Shown: positions 17,001-26,545, numbered from the stretch's first letter. The stretch: 57,237 bases of DNA from an uncultured Alphaproteobacteria bacterium (GCA_944391425.1 CALXTO010000007.1:1-57237); one strand, 5' to 3'. Notes: generated by a model not told the origin, from the sequence alone. Numbers and translations are program-made.

Positions 17001-17104
17001 AGGGCAATCGGCAGGGAAAATACGGAAATTGCCCCTGCCAAAGTCAGCACGATGGAAATTACCATCGCAAAACGCGGACGTTCAATAAATATTCTGGAAA
17101 ACAT
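14000..17104 (-). CDS. RND efflux transporter (AcrB/MexB-like)
   Basis: A 1034-aa inner-membrane proton/drug antiporter of the hydrophobe/amphiphile efflux family. It begins [20 protein letters not shown] and has the usual two halves, each a large periplasmic loop plus membrane helices. The proton-relay Asp pair is seen in [12 protein letters not shown], and GASAEVV and SASITAV blocks mark the pore domains. It pairs with the membrane-fusion gene 6 bp upstream and is controlled with it by the TetR-type regulator. No outer-membrane factor follows, so it must borrow one, perhaps the product encoded at 30946-32397. Substrates cannot be read from sequence. Confidence 0.94.
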   Translation of the reverse strand: MFSRIFIERPRFAMVISIVLTLAGAISVFSLPIALYPEITPPEVVVSAKYPGASAEVVAKTIGIPLEEEINGVEDMLYMSSSSENSSYQLTVTFKVGVDRDMAQVKVQNRIQQAQSKLPTEVTRQGLTVRSRSSNILGFITIGSPNGTHSTLELADYVQNNIKNNLARVYGVGEVNVYSSRLSMRVWLDADKITALNLPVSTIIEAIESQNYQPSLGSVGSMPGDGQQQMVYTLQTQGRINEVEDFKNIIVRTAEQGGLLRLKDIARVEIGEESYTATSKFNNAPNVAIAINQLAGANALEAMAAVKKEIARLAQSFPEDMNYMIGYDSTDYIKASIEEVIFTLILTFALVVLVCYVFLQDWRATLVPSLTIPVSIFATFAVMLALGYSINMLTLFGLVLAIGLVVDDAIVVVERVLYLMETEKLTPKEATIKAMEQVSSAVIATTLVLLAIFVPVGFMGGITGKIYQQFAITISTSVAFSAINALTLSPALCATLLRPLKAVQHGPLFWFNQALNKSRNAYLAIIAIVARKVSVIALFLGLLVLGVWGLLNISQTSFIPNEDQGVIMLNVQLPEGASRERTQKFIDEIYPLIKEEKGVDSVMIVVGTSMIGGAGENMALGFITLHPWSERKDDELYSTNILNRIRAKLASKPQAEVQLFEPPAIMGLGMSGGMDYRLLSTDTDNPQKIEAALQNMLMQVNQAPEVSYAYSTYTAQTPNIYIDIDRQKAEAMGVSIGSIFSVLQNYLGSSYVNDVNFGTQVNKVMIQADWQFRKDIESIKNLHVQNKNGEMVPLGSVVSLRKVLAPRVVTRYNQYPSASITAVQSPSVSTGQAMSALENLSTKLPAGFTYDWSGISYQEKASGGQIGYLIALAITFGYLFLVAQYESWATPLPVLTSVSVAMLGALAGLFVTGLPLSIYAQLGLILLVGLASKNAILIVEFSKEERERGSSIVKSALTGTKERFRAVLMTAFTFILGVLPMIVATGAGASSRIAIGVPVFYGMLLGTALGLLVIPLLYVLFQTWREKVSGEQAE

Positions 17105-17110
17105 CTGTTA

Positions 17111-18271
17111 TCAGACCTCCTCGTCGTCTTTAACAAGTTCGGCCCGGACTTTCTGGCCGTCACGGACTTTTTGCAGTCCCTGGACGATAACTTTGTCATT
17201 TGCGGTCAAACCGTCGAGAGCAACCTGTTTGTCTTCAATAACGTCTCCGAGGGTAACACGCTTTTGGACAACGACACCGTCTTCATTGACTGTCATGACA
17301 TAGCTGCCGTGTTCATCCTGAGCCAGCGCCGCCTGCGGAACCAAAATGGCTTTTTGGGCGTTTTTCTCGCCGATGCGAATATCGACGTAGTTTCCGGGAA
17401 TAAGCAAATCTTTGGGATTGTTGTACTCTGCATATACGGCGATTGTTGCCGTTTCAGAGTTTACCTCATTGTCTGCAAAACGCGACCGCAGGTTATTAAC
17501 CAGCACCGTACCGTTGGAAAGAATCAATTCGGTTTGAAGCTGGCTGCCCATACCGTCATACATCTGGCGCATATTAAGCATATCTTTGTCAGTAACGGAA
17601 AAAGCAACCCGGATGGGATCCGTCTGCACGATACGCGCCAGCGTCTGCAGAGAAGAGGCAACGTAGTTTCCTTCCGTTACCAGGGCCTTGCCGATACGGC
17701 CGCTGATCGGCGCTTTGATTTCCGTATATCCCAAATCGATTTTGGCCAGATCCAGATTGGCCTGAGCCTGGGCAACGGCCGCCTTGGCCTGAAGATAAGC
17801 GCTTTCTGACGTATCAAGCGTTGCTTTGGAGGCGTAGTTCTGTTTGCTCAAAGATGACTGACGTTTAAAGTCTCTCTCCGCCCGAACCAGATTGGCGCGC
17901 GCGCTGTCCAATTCTGCCTGACGAAGTTCGACATTGGCAATATAACGTTCCTGTTCGATAATAAACAGGATGTCGCCCTCATTTACCTGAGAACCTTCCT
18001 GAAACAGGACTTTTTCAACATAACCGTTGATTTGGGGCATAATATTGACGCTTTTAATTGCTTCAACATGGCCGATATAGGTCGTTTTAGGCGAAACATC
18101 GCTTTCTTCAACAGTTTGAATCAGAACATAAGGCTCACCGCCGGCATTTGCTCCGGCCGAGGGAAGCTGTGGCGTCAACTTACTTTTCAGATACCATCCC
18201 AAAGCCACACACAATCCTAAAATGACAACCTGTTTAATAATGTTTCTGTTTTTTAACTTTCCTACGCGCAT
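17111..18271 (-). CDS. RND periplasmic adaptor (membrane-fusion) protein
   Basis: A 386-aa HlyD/AcrA-type adaptor anchored in the inner membrane by an N-terminal helix (about 12-27). The barrel-sandwich halves flank a coiled-coil hairpin: VEKVLFQEGSQVNEGDILF before it and YTEIKAPISGRIGKALVTEG after it. Beta-barrel and membrane-proximal domains complete it. It bridges the RND pump to an outer-membrane channel. Its start overlaps the end of the tetR gene by 10 bases, so translation is probably coupled in a tetR-MFP-RND operon. Confidence 0.93.
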   Translation of the reverse strand: MRVGKLKNRNIIKQVVILGLCVALGWYLKSKLTPQLPSAGANAGGEPYVLIQTVEESDVSPKTTYIGHVEAIKSVNIMPQINGYVEKVLFQEGSQVNEGDILFIIEQERYIANVELRQAELDSARANLVRAERDFKRQSSLSKQNYASKATLDTSESAYLQAKAAVAQAQANLDLAKIDLGYTEIKAPISGRIGKALVTEGNYVASSLQTLARIVQTDPIRVAFSVTDKDMLNMRQMYDGMGSQLQTELILSNGTVLVNNLRSRFADNEVNSETATIAVYAEYNNPKDLLIPGNYVDIRIGEKNAQKAILVPQAALAQDEHGSYVMTVNEDGVVVQKRVTLGDVIEDKQVALDGLTANDKVIVQGLQKVRDGQKVRAELVKDDEEV

Positions 18272-18891
18272 TTATGTTTCTCCGTTTTTATTCCGTCCAT
18301 TATCAAATCAAAGCCAGCCAAAACAGTCGTCGTCAGACTGAAAGGGCGCCTTTTTGAAATAAACGCATTCATTACTCCCCGCCACATGCAGGAAACGAGG
18401 TTGGTTAACTCATCAATATCAACTTCGGTTGATATTTCTCCACTTTTTTGGATTAAAGTCAATGTTTCTTTTAATTCAAACCACGGATAATCGCTAATTT
18501 CCCGTATCTTCTCTGCAATTCTGGCTGCAACAGCTTCCGACCACTCCATTTGAAAAATTATAAAAAATAAAAACTTGCAAAAAGCAGGATCCGCTTCCGT
18601 GGACCGGGCCAGCATTTCCAAAAGTTTTCGAAGCTCTGCCAGCGTTTGCGGCGGAGTATATTTTTCCCAGGTTTGTTGATGCTTTTCGGAGAACTTTTTC
18701 TTCATCAGCATGGCCAGCAAATCTACCTTATTGCGAAAATGCCAATAAACCGCACCTTTGGTTAAATTAATCCGTTTGGCGATTTCATCAAACGTTGTGC
18801 GAGAGAATCCTTTTTCATAAAAAACGTCCAGAGCCGAATCGAGAATCGCATCCCGAGTCTGCTCTGCTTCTTCTTTAGTCCTGCGAACCAT
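18262..18891 (-). CDS. TetR/AcrR-family repressor
   Basis: A 209-aa one-component regulator. The N-terminal helix-turn-helix is clear: AILDSALDVFYEKGFSRTTF followed by DEIAKRINLTKGAVYWHFRN. The C-terminal ligand domain resembles the AcrR/TtgR type. It is first in the operon with the pump genes. A 19-bp palindrome between the -35 and -10 of its promoter (18943-18961) is the likely operator, implying self-repression and drug-induced release. Ligand unknown. Confidence 0.92.
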   Translation of the reverse strand: MVRRTKEEAEQTRDAILDSALDVFYEKGFSRTTFDEIAKRINLTKGAVYWHFRNKVDLLAMLMKKKFSEKHQQTWEKYTPPQTLAELRKLLEMLARSTEADPAFCKFLFFIIFQMEWSEAVAARIAEKIREISDYPWFELKETLTLIQKSGEISTEVDIDELTNLVSCMWRGVMNAFISKRRPFSLTTTVLAGFDLIMDGIKTEKHKCA

Positions 18892-18937
18892 AATCCTTTA
18901 TAATTCCTATCGATTCATTATACCAACCGGAGAGTAT

Positions 18938-18966
18938 GTATAGCAAATTTCGAAAATTTGCAAGAT
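18938..18966 (-). promoter_or_regulatory. tetR-efflux promoter with likely TetR operator
   Basis: GCAAATTT-CGA-AAATTTGC (18943-18961) is a perfect 8-bp inverted repeat with a 3-bp centre. On the minus strand it overlaps TTGCAA as -35 and runs to just before TATACA/TACATA as -10, the position where a TetR repressor blocks polymerase. The tetR start codon is about 50 bp downstream. Confidence 0.6.
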
Positions 18967-19014
18967 TTTTTACCGGCGTAAAATTAAATTTTAATAAAAC
19001 GGTATGTATATTTT

Positions 19015-19647
19015 TTAAAATAATGTTTCCAGCGCCTGTGCGGCGGAGCAGAACTGGTAATCGACGAAAGGCGGTGAAACTTCCGGAATTTCTGAAATCC
19101 AAACCGTTTGCATTCCGAGCTTTTTGGCCGTTTCCAAATTTTTAATCTTGTCTTCAAAAAACATACATTCGGAAAGCCTTATGCCGCAGCGGGCCGCCGC
19201 ATTGAGCAAAACTTCCTCTTGGGGTTTGAAGACAAATTTGCTGCGTTCGCAGTCAAAAATTTCATCAAACAGCTTTTCGCCGATATGAAGCTGCTTCAGG
19301 GTATCATGCGCATGCTTTACGGTGCTGTCCGTTACGATGATTTTACGTTGCGGCAATGACGCCAGTTTACCGGCCAAGACAATATCCGGCTTTAACATGC
19401 TGACGTCAATATCGCAGATAAAATCCATAAACTCTTTTTTATCAGCCTCCGCCACATCTTGAAATCCCTGACTGTTGCGGTAACGTGCCATGAAGTCATC
19501 CCGCTGCCGAACGGCTTCCTCAGCCGAAACACCAAATTTTTTCTGAAAAAACAGAACAATCCTTTTTTCAAAAAGTTCCTGCGTACCGCTGCTGTACGGA
19601 TATAAAGTTCCATCCAAATCAAAAATCAGATTTTTTATTTCCGGCAT
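19015..19647 (-). CDS. HAD-superfamily pyrimidine 5'-nucleotidase-like phosphatase
   Basis: A 210-aa HAD hydrolase. Motif I IFDLDGTLYPYSSG holds the nucleophile and general-acid Asp. IIVTDST is motif II, the Lys of FKPQEE is motif III, and CMFFEDKIKNLETAKKLGM is motif IV. DGTLYP and the alpha-helical cap fit the SDT1/PHM8-like pyrimidine 5'-nucleotidase group. It starts two bases before the end of malQ and is the last gene of the glycogen operon. A sugar-phosphate phosphatase role would suit that context, but this is inference. Confidence 0.82.
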   Translation of the reverse strand: MPEIKNLIFDLDGTLYPYSSGTQELFEKRIVLFFQKKFGVSAEEAVRQRDDFMARYRNSQGFQDVAEADKKEFMDFICDIDVSMLKPDIVLAGKLASLPQRKIIVTDSTVKHAHDTLKQLHIGEKLFDEIFDCERSKFVFKPQEEVLLNAAARCGIRLSECMFFEDKIKNLETAKKLGMQTVWISEIPEVSPPFVDYQFCSAAQALETLF

Positions 19648-19648
19648 T

Positions 19649-21790
19649 TTATCTTTCCCTTCTGATCGCCGCTACATTACGGATATACGCAATATCGGAG
19701 ACCAGTTTTTCCAAAGCTACGGGAAGCCGCCGGCGCCAGTTCGGATGTTTGTCATAGTCCGTTCCCGGAAGATTCTGGCGTTGGGTCACATGCAAAAAAT
19801 CTTCCAGTTGCGCCAAAAATACCTGGGAATTGCTGCGCGCCAAAAAAGCATGAACCGCTTCTTCAATCCCTTCGGGATAATTTTCTCCGTATATATAATC
19901 GCCGCTACGCGGACGATCCCCAGGCCAGACACCGTTGCGATCCAACAGAGCCAGAAGCTTCCATCTGTCGCCTTCCCTTTTGCGATATTCTTCGTTTTTG
20001 GTTTCTTCTGAAATAATCCCGAGCGAAGCGTTTAAAGCGATGTCATACCCAAACCACCACATTTTCAGCGGCGGTATGTCATGTGTTCCCACTGAAGTAA
20101 AAGCCTCTCGGGGATAAACTTCCGGCGCGTAGAAATCGCCCCAGCCGGCATCGCCCCTTTCTCCCCACAGGATACTCAACGGATGGATGTTGCGGCGGTG
20201 CAGGGCATCCAGAAAGCCGTCCGGAATGTTGCCGATGCTCTCACCGACAACAACACATTGGTTTAAATGACTCTCCAGGGCGACAATATTCAACATATCC
20301 TCAAAATTGTAGTATAAATAGGTTCCTTCACTGCCCTCATCTTCGACTACATACAGACGCATCAAACTCATCACATGATCCATCCGCAGTGCTCCGGCAT
20401 TGCGCATATTGGCACGCAGAATTTTAATAAACGGCTGATAGCGCTTTTCTTTCAGGGCCTCCGGAGAAAAAGTGCACAACCCCCATTTCTGTCCCTGCGG
20501 AAAGAAAGCATCCGGCGGCGCTCCGGTCCCGAAATCCCGAATAAACAAATCGGGAGAACTCCAATACTCGGCACTGTCTTTGCCAACGCCGACGGCCAGA
20601 TCCCGATAAAAGCCTATTTTCATTCCCAGATCCTTAACCACCTTTTGAGCGTTGCTAAACTGGCGGTCAGCTTCAAATTGCAAAAATTTAAAAAATTCGA
20701 TGCGGTCTTTGTGTGCGGCGGCAAAATCTTTTATGCCGGCAGCCTGCGGCGAACGGTATTCCTGCGGCCAGGCCCGCCAGCCACCCCATACTTTCGGACT
20801 TTCGACTTCATACAACGACTGGAACAGGGCTAAACGTTCCAAATCGTCTCCCTGCTCGCGGCAGAATTTTTTAAAAGCGTCGCGGCGCAACTCGTCTTTA
20901 CTTTTTTGGAAACGCTCAAAGCATTTTTCCAGAATTTTTATTTTAAGCGGATAAATCTTTCCGTAGGCAATTAATTCGGTATTGCGGATTTCATCTAACA
21001 AGTCTGCTATCAGCAGCTTATCGCTGCTGAGGTATTCCGGAACACGTTCCACATCGATGTATACGGGATTGAGGAACAGCCGACTGATGGACTGATACGG
21101 ACTGGCGTTTTCAGGAAAATCATGGCACAAAACATTTAACGGATTCAAACCGATGATATCGGCGCCGGAATGGGCGCTGATTTTGACCAGTTCCGCTAAG
21201 TCCGTAAAATCCCCCACGCCCCAGTTACGTTCACTCTTGACAGAATACAACTGGATGGCATATCCCCACAACTTATGTTCCATGCCGGGAGCCTCATAGC
21301 AACGTTCCGGCGCTACGGCCAGCATTGTTTTGTATTCGTTTTCTCCGACAGACACCGCCACGGTGTAGTAACCGATTTCCAAGCTGCCGTCCAGCCTTAT
21401 AAGGTTCTTTTTCAATTCCCGTCCGTCTATCGCTTTTTCCGCCTGATGTTCCTCTATCCGGAAAGAAACCGGATACAGAATGTTATGTTCGTCAAAGACT
21501 CTTACAGATATTTGCGAAGCGTCCGTTTCAAGAGGAACAACGACATCAAAACAGAGATTGCTTTGCTCTCGGACATAGACAGGTTCCAGCACGCTCCGCC
21601 AACGACGTTCGTCCCATTTTTGCAAAGAGGCCTCTGCCTCGCGCGGCGTACCGGCCGGATACCCCAGTGCGGCCAAAAGTTTTTGCAGGATTTCCGGACT
21701 GACTCCGTATTCGCGGCGTACCATTCCCGCGTCGCTGAAGCTGGAGGCAATTCCGATCTTATTGGCTAATTCGAGTAACTTTTCCTGCAT
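19649..21790 (-). CDS. malQ: 4-alpha-glucanotransferase (amylomaltase)
   Basis: A 713-aa GH77 enzyme transferring maltodextrin segments between alpha-1,4-glucans with release of glucose. Catalytic regions are visible: GALRMDHVMSLMRLY holds the nucleophile Asp, VGESIGNIPDG the acid/base Glu, and SVGTHDIPPLKMWW the third acid. PLNVLCHDFPENASPYQS belongs to the substrate cleft. The N-terminal 130 residues match the long form of bacterial MalQ. It lies 11 bp after glgX in the glgB-glgX-malQ operon. Confidence 0.95.
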   Translation of the reverse strand: MQEKLLELANKIGIASSFSDAGMVRREYGVSPEILQKLLAALGYPAGTPREAEASLQKWDERRWRSVLEPVYVREQSNLCFDVVVPLETDASQISVRVFDEHNILYPVSFRIEEHQAEKAIDGRELKKNLIRLDGSLEIGYYTVAVSVGENEYKTMLAVAPERCYEAPGMEHKLWGYAIQLYSVKSERNWGVGDFTDLAELVKISAHSGADIIGLNPLNVLCHDFPENASPYQSISRLFLNPVYIDVERVPEYLSSDKLLIADLLDEIRNTELIAYGKIYPLKIKILEKCFERFQKSKDELRRDAFKKFCREQGDDLERLALFQSLYEVESPKVWGGWRAWPQEYRSPQAAGIKDFAAAHKDRIEFFKFLQFEADRQFSNAQKVVKDLGMKIGFYRDLAVGVGKDSAEYWSSPDLFIRDFGTGAPPDAFFPQGQKWGLCTFSPEALKEKRYQPFIKILRANMRNAGALRMDHVMSLMRLYVVEDEGSEGTYLYYNFEDMLNIVALESHLNQCVVVGESIGNIPDGFLDALHRRNIHPLSILWGERGDAGWGDFYAPEVYPREAFTSVGTHDIPPLKMWWFGYDIALNASLGIISEETKNEEYRKREGDRWKLLALLDRNGVWPGDRPRSGDYIYGENYPEGIEEAVHAFLARSNSQVFLAQLEDFLHVTQRQNLPGTDYDKHPNWRRRLPVALEKLVSDIAYIRNVAAIRRER

Positions 21791-21801
21791 GTGGTTTATC
21801 C

Positions 21802-23877
21802 TTACTTTTTGATTTCAAAAACCAAAACACTCCAAGCCGGAACTTTTATTTTTTGAGAACTGCCCAAAGAACCTGCCTTAAAATTTCCGGAACTGTCCAA
21901 GACCATATTCCAGACATAGTTGTCAGGCAGGCTCGGCAGCCGCCATTCCTGCTCGTTGAAATTGGCATTGAATATGGCCATGACGAAACGGTTTCCCGTA
22001 TAGACACAATAGGAGAGGCTTTTTCGGTTGCCGTCATGCCAATCAGCCGCCGAAAATTCCTTTCCCTGTTCGTTGTACCAGGAGATGTCTTTAAAGCCGC
22101 TTTTATCAATCGGCTTGCCGGTAAAAAAGCTGTGCCGATTAAATATTTTCAGTTTTTTGCGCAATCTGACGAGCTGTTTGACGTAACGGGCAAAATCTTT
22201 GCATTCCGGAGTTATCCCTTCCCAGGCAATCCAGGTCAGGGCATTATCCTGGCAATAAGGATTGTTGTTGCCCATCTGCGTACGCGCAAACTCATCTCCC
22301 GCCACCATCATCGGTGTTCCGAAAGACAGCATCAGCGTCGTCATCATGGCTTTGGCGCGGGCAATACGGTTTTCCTTAATGACACGGTTGTCGGTTTCTC
22401 CCTCGGCGCCGGAATTCCAACTCCAGTTGGAATCGCTGCCGTCTTTGTTACCTTCACCGTTGCTCAGATTGTGTTTGTGATTATAACTGACCAGATCACG
22501 CAGGTTAAAACCGTCATGCGCGGTGATAAAATTGACGCTGGCCCAAATGCTGCGGTTATTATAGTTAAAAATGTCGCTGGAACCGGAAAGTCGGCTGGCC
22601 ATTTCTGCCGTTTGAAACATATCGCCTTTCCAAAAGCGGCGAATATTGTCACGATATTTGTCGTTCCACTCCGCCCATCCGGGAAGAAACGCACCGACCT
22701 GATACCCTCCGTAACCGATGTCCCATGGTTCGGCAATCATCTTAACGCGGCTCAAAACATCGTCCTGAGCGACGCTGTAAAAAAATCCACTCTCCTGCGT
22801 AAAGGACATTTTCTGTCGGGACAATGTCGGCGCGAGGTCAAAACGGAATCCGTCAACATGCATTTGCGTCGCCCAATAGCGCAGGGAATCCATAACCAAT
22901 TTCAAAACATTCGGATTTTGTAAATTGAAAGAAGCGCCGCAACCAGTCGAATCGTAATAGTAACGTTTGTTGTCCGGATTGAGCGTGTAATAAGAACTAT
23001 TGTCTATCCCCCGGTAGCACAGTGTCGGCCCGAGCTGATTGCCCTCTCCCGTATGGTTGTAGACGACGTCCAGAATAACCTCGATGCCGTGACGGTGAAG
23101 ATTTTTTATCAGATCTTTAATTTCGGTAATGCTGTTGGTGCCGAGATAGGACTGTTCCGGCGCAAAAAAGCTGAAACTTTCGTACCCCCAATAATTATCT
23201 GTAATATAGCCTTTTTTATGGCGATTGCCGAAAAAAGCGTGGACAGGCAGAAACTCTACCGCCGTTACTCCCAGCCACTTGATATAGTTGATGACCGAAC
23301 GGTGATTAAAGCCGGCAAAAGTTCCTCTCTTGGCTTCTGGAACATATGGGTGCAGCGCGGTATATCCGCGCAGCTGCGTTTCATAAATAACCGTATCTTC
23401 AAACTCATATCCCGGACGTTTATCGCCCTCCCAGTCATAGGCATCGTCAACCACCACCGACTTGGGAACATAGGAAGCGGAATCAAGCTCGCTGAATGAC
23501 AGATCCTTATCCGGACTGTCAATGTCATAGCCAAAAATCGCCTTGTTCCAGATGAGCTTTCCGACCAGCTTTTTGCCATACGGGTCTATCAGTAGCTTGT
23601 GATGGTTAAAACGGAAGCCTTCTTCCGGGCGGTACGGCCCGTAAACTCGATAACCGTAGACCAGATCCGGCCCGGCACCTTCCAGATATATATGCCAGAT
23701 ATTGTTTTCGCTTTCTCGGATAACGTAGCGCTCCTGCTCTTCAGCTCCCGAAGCATCAAAAATGCACAGCTCAACCTTTTCGGCATGAGCAGAAAAAAGG
23801 GCAAAATTCACACCCTTCCCGTCATAACTCGACCCCAAAGGATAAGCCGTTCCGAGCGAGGTTTTAAATTTTGCCAT
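21802..23877 (-). CDS. glgX: Glycogen debranching enzyme
   Basis: A 691-aa isoamylase-type GH13 enzyme hydrolysing alpha-1,6 branches of glycogen. The N-terminal CBM48 domain (GSSYDGKGVNFALFSAHA) leads to the barrel with VILDVVYNHTGEG, FRFDLAPTL (nucleophile), IAEPWDIGYGGYQ (acid/base) and ITAHDGFNLRDLVSYNHKHN. The last stretch is typical of GlgX. Length is normal. It starts 16 bp after glgB ends. Acting with GlgB and MalQ, it remodels glycogen in the cytoplasm. Confidence 0.95.
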   Translation of the reverse strand: MAKFKTSLGTAYPLGSSYDGKGVNFALFSAHAEKVELCIFDASGAEEQERYVIRESENNIWHIYLEGAGPDLVYGYRVYGPYRPEEGFRFNHHKLLIDPYGKKLVGKLIWNKAIFGYDIDSPDKDLSFSELDSASYVPKSVVVDDAYDWEGDKRPGYEFEDTVIYETQLRGYTALHPYVPEAKRGTFAGFNHRSVINYIKWLGVTAVEFLPVHAFFGNRHKKGYITDNYWGYESFSFFAPEQSYLGTNSITEIKDLIKNLHRHGIEVILDVVYNHTGEGNQLGPTLCYRGIDNSSYYTLNPDNKRYYYDSTGCGASFNLQNPNVLKLVMDSLRYWATQMHVDGFRFDLAPTLSRQKMSFTQESGFFYSVAQDDVLSRVKMIAEPWDIGYGGYQVGAFLPGWAEWNDKYRDNIRRFWKGDMFQTAEMASRLSGSSDIFNYNNRSIWASVNFITAHDGFNLRDLVSYNHKHNLSNGEGNKDGSDSNWSWNSGAEGETDNRVIKENRIARAKAMMTTLMLSFGTPMMVAGDEFARTQMGNNNPYCQDNALTWIAWEGITPECKDFARYVKQLVRLRKKLKIFNRHSFFTGKPIDKSGFKDISWYNEQGKEFSAADWHDGNRKSLSYCVYTGNRFVMAIFNANFNEQEWRLPSLPDNYVWNMVLDSSGNFKAGSLGSSQKIKVPAWSVLVFEIKK

Positions 23878-23893
23878 ATTTTTTCCTTTTCCG

Positions 23894-26086
23894 TTATTTT
23901 ACAGGCTTCAGCACGATTGTCGCCAGCGGCGGCAAAGTCAGGCGGATGGAATACGGCTTGCAGTTCCATTCGACATCTTCCGCAACCATCTGCCCTTCGT
24001 TTTTAACGCCGCTTCCCCAGTAGTTTACATCATCACTGTTAAAAATTTCTTGATAAGCGCACTTTTCGTTAACACCGATGCGGTAATCGTGCCGAACGAC
24101 CGGCGTAAAATTAGAAATGGCAATCAGGTAATCTCCGGGATTGTTGCCTTTACGCATATAAGCAATGACACTGTCGTCGGAATTGGAATGGTCAATCCAT
24201 TCGAAACCGCGATAATCGAAATCCTGTTCATAAAGCGGCGGATTTCCCTTATACATCAGGTTTAAATCGCGGACGCAGTTTTGCATTCCCTTATACATCG
24301 GATAGTCTAGTAAGAACCATCTCAGCCCTTCCTCGGAATTCCATTCCCAATCCTGTCCAAACTCACACCCCATAAACAACAGCTTTTTCCCGGGATGGGT
24401 ATACATAAATCCGTAATAAGCTCTGAGGTTAGCAAACTTTTGCCATTCGTCACCCGGCATTTTTGACAACATGGACCCTTTGCCGTGAACAACTTCATCA
24501 TGCGAAATCGGCAGAATGAAATTTTCATTAAACGCATACAACAGTCCAAATGTCAGCATGCCGTGATGATATTTGCGGTGAACCGGTTCATGGGAAATAT
24601 ATTTCAGGGTATCGTTCATCCACCCCATATTCCACTTATACCCGAAACCCAGTCCGCCCATGCTGGTCGGACGAGAAACCATCGGCCATGCCGTCGACTC
24701 TTCCGCCACGGTGAAAGCACCTTTGACCTGAGAATAGGCCAGTTCGTTCATACGGCGCAGGAAGGCAATTGCCTCAATGTTTTCATTGCCGCCGTAGATA
24801 TTGGGAATCCATTCGCCGTTCTTGCGCGAATAATCCAAGTACAGCATGGAGGCTACCGCATCGACGCGCAGTCCGTCGATATGAAATTCCTTCAGCCAAT
24901 ACACGGCGCTGGCACATAAAAAGTTCATGACCTCGGTGCGGCCGTAATTGTATATTTTTGTTCCCCAGTCAGTGTGTTCACCCTTGCGCGGATCGGCATG
25001 CTCATACAGGTGCGTGCCGTCAAATTCGTTAAGGCCATGCCCGTCTTTGGGAAAGTGGGCGGGAACCCAATCCATGATGACAGAGATGCCTGCCTGATGA
25101 AATTTATCAATCAGATAGCGAAGGTCATCCGGTGTTCCAAAACGACTGGTCGGCGCAAACATACCGATAACCTGATATCCCCACGAAGCATCAAAAGGAT
25201 GCTCCGCCAGCGGCAGAAATTCAACATGCGTAAAGCCCATGTTGACGACATAGGGAATCAGGGTATCGGCCAACTCCCGGTAAGTCATATATTCGTTATT
25301 ATCTTTACGGCGCCAGGATCCCAAATGGACTTCGTAAATCGACATCGGGCGATCAAAAGAGTTGCTTTCCTGACGGTGTTCCATCCAGGCAGAATCAGAC
25401 CAGTTGTAATGATTGATGTCATAAACGACGGACGCCGTGTTGGGGCGTTTTTCGGAATAGAAAGCCAACGGGTCTGCCTTTACCAAAATGCAGTTATCGT
25501 TGCCCTTGATTTCGTATTTATAAATTTCGCCTTCATGTATGCCGGGAATAAAAATATCCCATACGCCGCAATTGGGATGCTTGCGCATGGCATTTACCCG
25601 ACCGTCCCAGTTATTGAAATTTCCGACAACGCTGACACGTTTGGCGTTTGGCGCCCAAACCGCGAAGCTGACACCTTTCACGCCGTTCAGCTCAAGGGGA
25701 TGCGCCCCCAGTTTTTTATACATTTCAAGGTGGTTTCCCTCTCCCAGAAGGTAGAGATCCATATCACCCAAAATGGACGGGAAACGGTATGGGTCTTCGG
25801 CGTCGTAAAATTCGCCGCGGTCATTTTCTATTTTAAATTTATATGCAAAATTTTCGCGGGGTCCGAGGTTGATCTGATAGAATCCACGATCGTCCAGCTT
25901 CGTCATAAAACCTAAGGAATTATTTTGAGAATCAAACAGTTCGATACTCTTGGAATGCGGTTGGTAAGCACGAATAAAAACTTCTTTGCTCCCTTTGTTT
26001 TTATGGATACCCAGCACGGCAAAAACATTGCCGTGATCACCGTCGATTACGGCTTCCATTTCTTCTTTTGATAACAAGTTTTCCAT
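23894..26086 (-). CDS. glgB: 1,4-alpha-glucan branching enzyme
   Basis: A 730-aa GH13 branching enzyme forming alpha-1,6 linkages in glycogen. It has the long bacterial form: an N1 domain, a CBM48 N2 domain (GVSFAVWAPNAKRVSVVGNF), and the barrel with VIMDWVPAHFPKD, GLRVDAVASMLYLDYSR (nucleophile), TVAEESTAWP (acid/base) and ILPISHDEVVHGKGS. A C-terminal beta domain ends ATIVLKP. It is the first gene of the operon, with a palindromic promoter about 70-90 bp upstream. glgA and glgC are not in the window. Confidence 0.96.
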   Translation of the reverse strand: MENLLSKEEMEAVIDGDHGNVFAVLGIHKNKGSKEVFIRAYQPHSKSIELFDSQNNSLGFMTKLDDRGFYQINLGPRENFAYKFKIENDRGEFYDAEDPYRFPSILGDMDLYLLGEGNHLEMYKKLGAHPLELNGVKGVSFAVWAPNAKRVSVVGNFNNWDGRVNAMRKHPNCGVWDIFIPGIHEGEIYKYEIKGNDNCILVKADPLAFYSEKRPNTASVVYDINHYNWSDSAWMEHRQESNSFDRPMSIYEVHLGSWRRKDNNEYMTYRELADTLIPYVVNMGFTHVEFLPLAEHPFDASWGYQVIGMFAPTSRFGTPDDLRYLIDKFHQAGISVIMDWVPAHFPKDGHGLNEFDGTHLYEHADPRKGEHTDWGTKIYNYGRTEVMNFLCASAVYWLKEFHIDGLRVDAVASMLYLDYSRKNGEWIPNIYGGNENIEAIAFLRRMNELAYSQVKGAFTVAEESTAWPMVSRPTSMGGLGFGYKWNMGWMNDTLKYISHEPVHRKYHHGMLTFGLLYAFNENFILPISHDEVVHGKGSMLSKMPGDEWQKFANLRAYYGFMYTHPGKKLLFMGCEFGQDWEWNSEEGLRWFLLDYPMYKGMQNCVRDLNLMYKGNPPLYEQDFDYRGFEWIDHSNSDDSVIAYMRKGNNPGDYLIAISNFTPVVRHDYRIGVNEKCAYQEIFNSDDVNYWGSGVKNEGQMVAEDVEWNCKPYSIRLTLPPLATIVLKPVK

Positions 26087-26150
26087 ATATATTTCCTTAA
26101 AATTAACAACATAATTTAGCCCCGCAAAATATAAGAGGACTGTTTTAATA

Positions 26151-26179
26151 TCTATAAGTTCTTATAGTTTTAAATGCAA
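26151..26179 (-). promoter_or_regulatory. glgB promoter overlapped by a perfect palindrome
   Basis: On the minus strand TTGCAT (26174-26179) and TATAGA (26151-26156) are 17 bp apart. CTATAAG-TT-CTTATAG (26152-26167) is a perfect 7-bp inverted repeat lying over the -10 and half the spacer, a good position for a repressor. The regulator is unknown. Confidence 0.5.
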
Positions 26180-26238
26180 GCTTTTTAAGAGCGGATTAAA
26201 AAAATTTTTATAATCCAGATATTTTAATGCATTAAGTG

Positions 26239-26266
26239 TTGACGTATTAAAATTTGATTGTATATT
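26239..26266 (+). promoter_or_regulatory. Promoter of the first DUF2934-like gene
   Basis: TTGACG (26239-26244) and TATATT (26261-26266) are 16 bp apart, about 40 bp before the start codon: a strong-looking sigma-70 promoter for a single-gene transcript ended by the hairpin at 26571. Confidence 0.6.
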
Positions 26267-26305
26267 AATAGATGTTTACCGAACTTTTATTTGGAGTTAG
26301 TGATT

Positions 26306-26545
26306 ATGATTAAAAACAATGAACAGGCTATTCAGGAAGCTGCTTATTTCATCTGGCAAAATGCCGGATGCCCTCAGGGTCAGGATGAATATTTCTGGTC
26401 TCTGGCCGTTGAGCAGATTGCTAACAACAGCAAGAAATCTTCCTGCAGCAGCAAGTCTTCTTCAGCCAAAAAATCTTCTTGCGCCAAGAAGTCTTCTTCC
26501 TGCAAAGCCAGCAAATCTTCTTCTGCTAAAAAGTCCTCAAAATAG
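26306..26545 (+). CDS. DUF2934-like small protein with Lys/Ser/Cys-rich tail
   Basis: From the ATG at 26306 (GGAG before it) the protein has 79 residues. The N-terminal half (EQAIQEAAYFIWQNAGCPQG, then a W at residue 31) follows the DUF2934 pattern: I-x-x-x-AY-x-IW-x-x-x-G-x-P, then acidic/aromatic, then A-x-x-x-I. From residue 43 on it is almost entirely Ser, Lys, Ala and Cys in KKSS-type repeats, with three further Cys. Such basic tails resemble histone H1-like or DNA-coating proteins; the Cys could also bind metal or crosslink. Paralogs lie at 44888 and 45282. Nucleic-acid binding is inference. A start further upstream would lack a ribosome-binding site. Confidence 0.75.
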   Translation: MIKNNEQAIQEAAYFIWQNAGCPQGQDEYFWSLAVEQIANNSKKSSCSSKSSSAKKSSCAKKSSSCKASKSSSAKKSSK

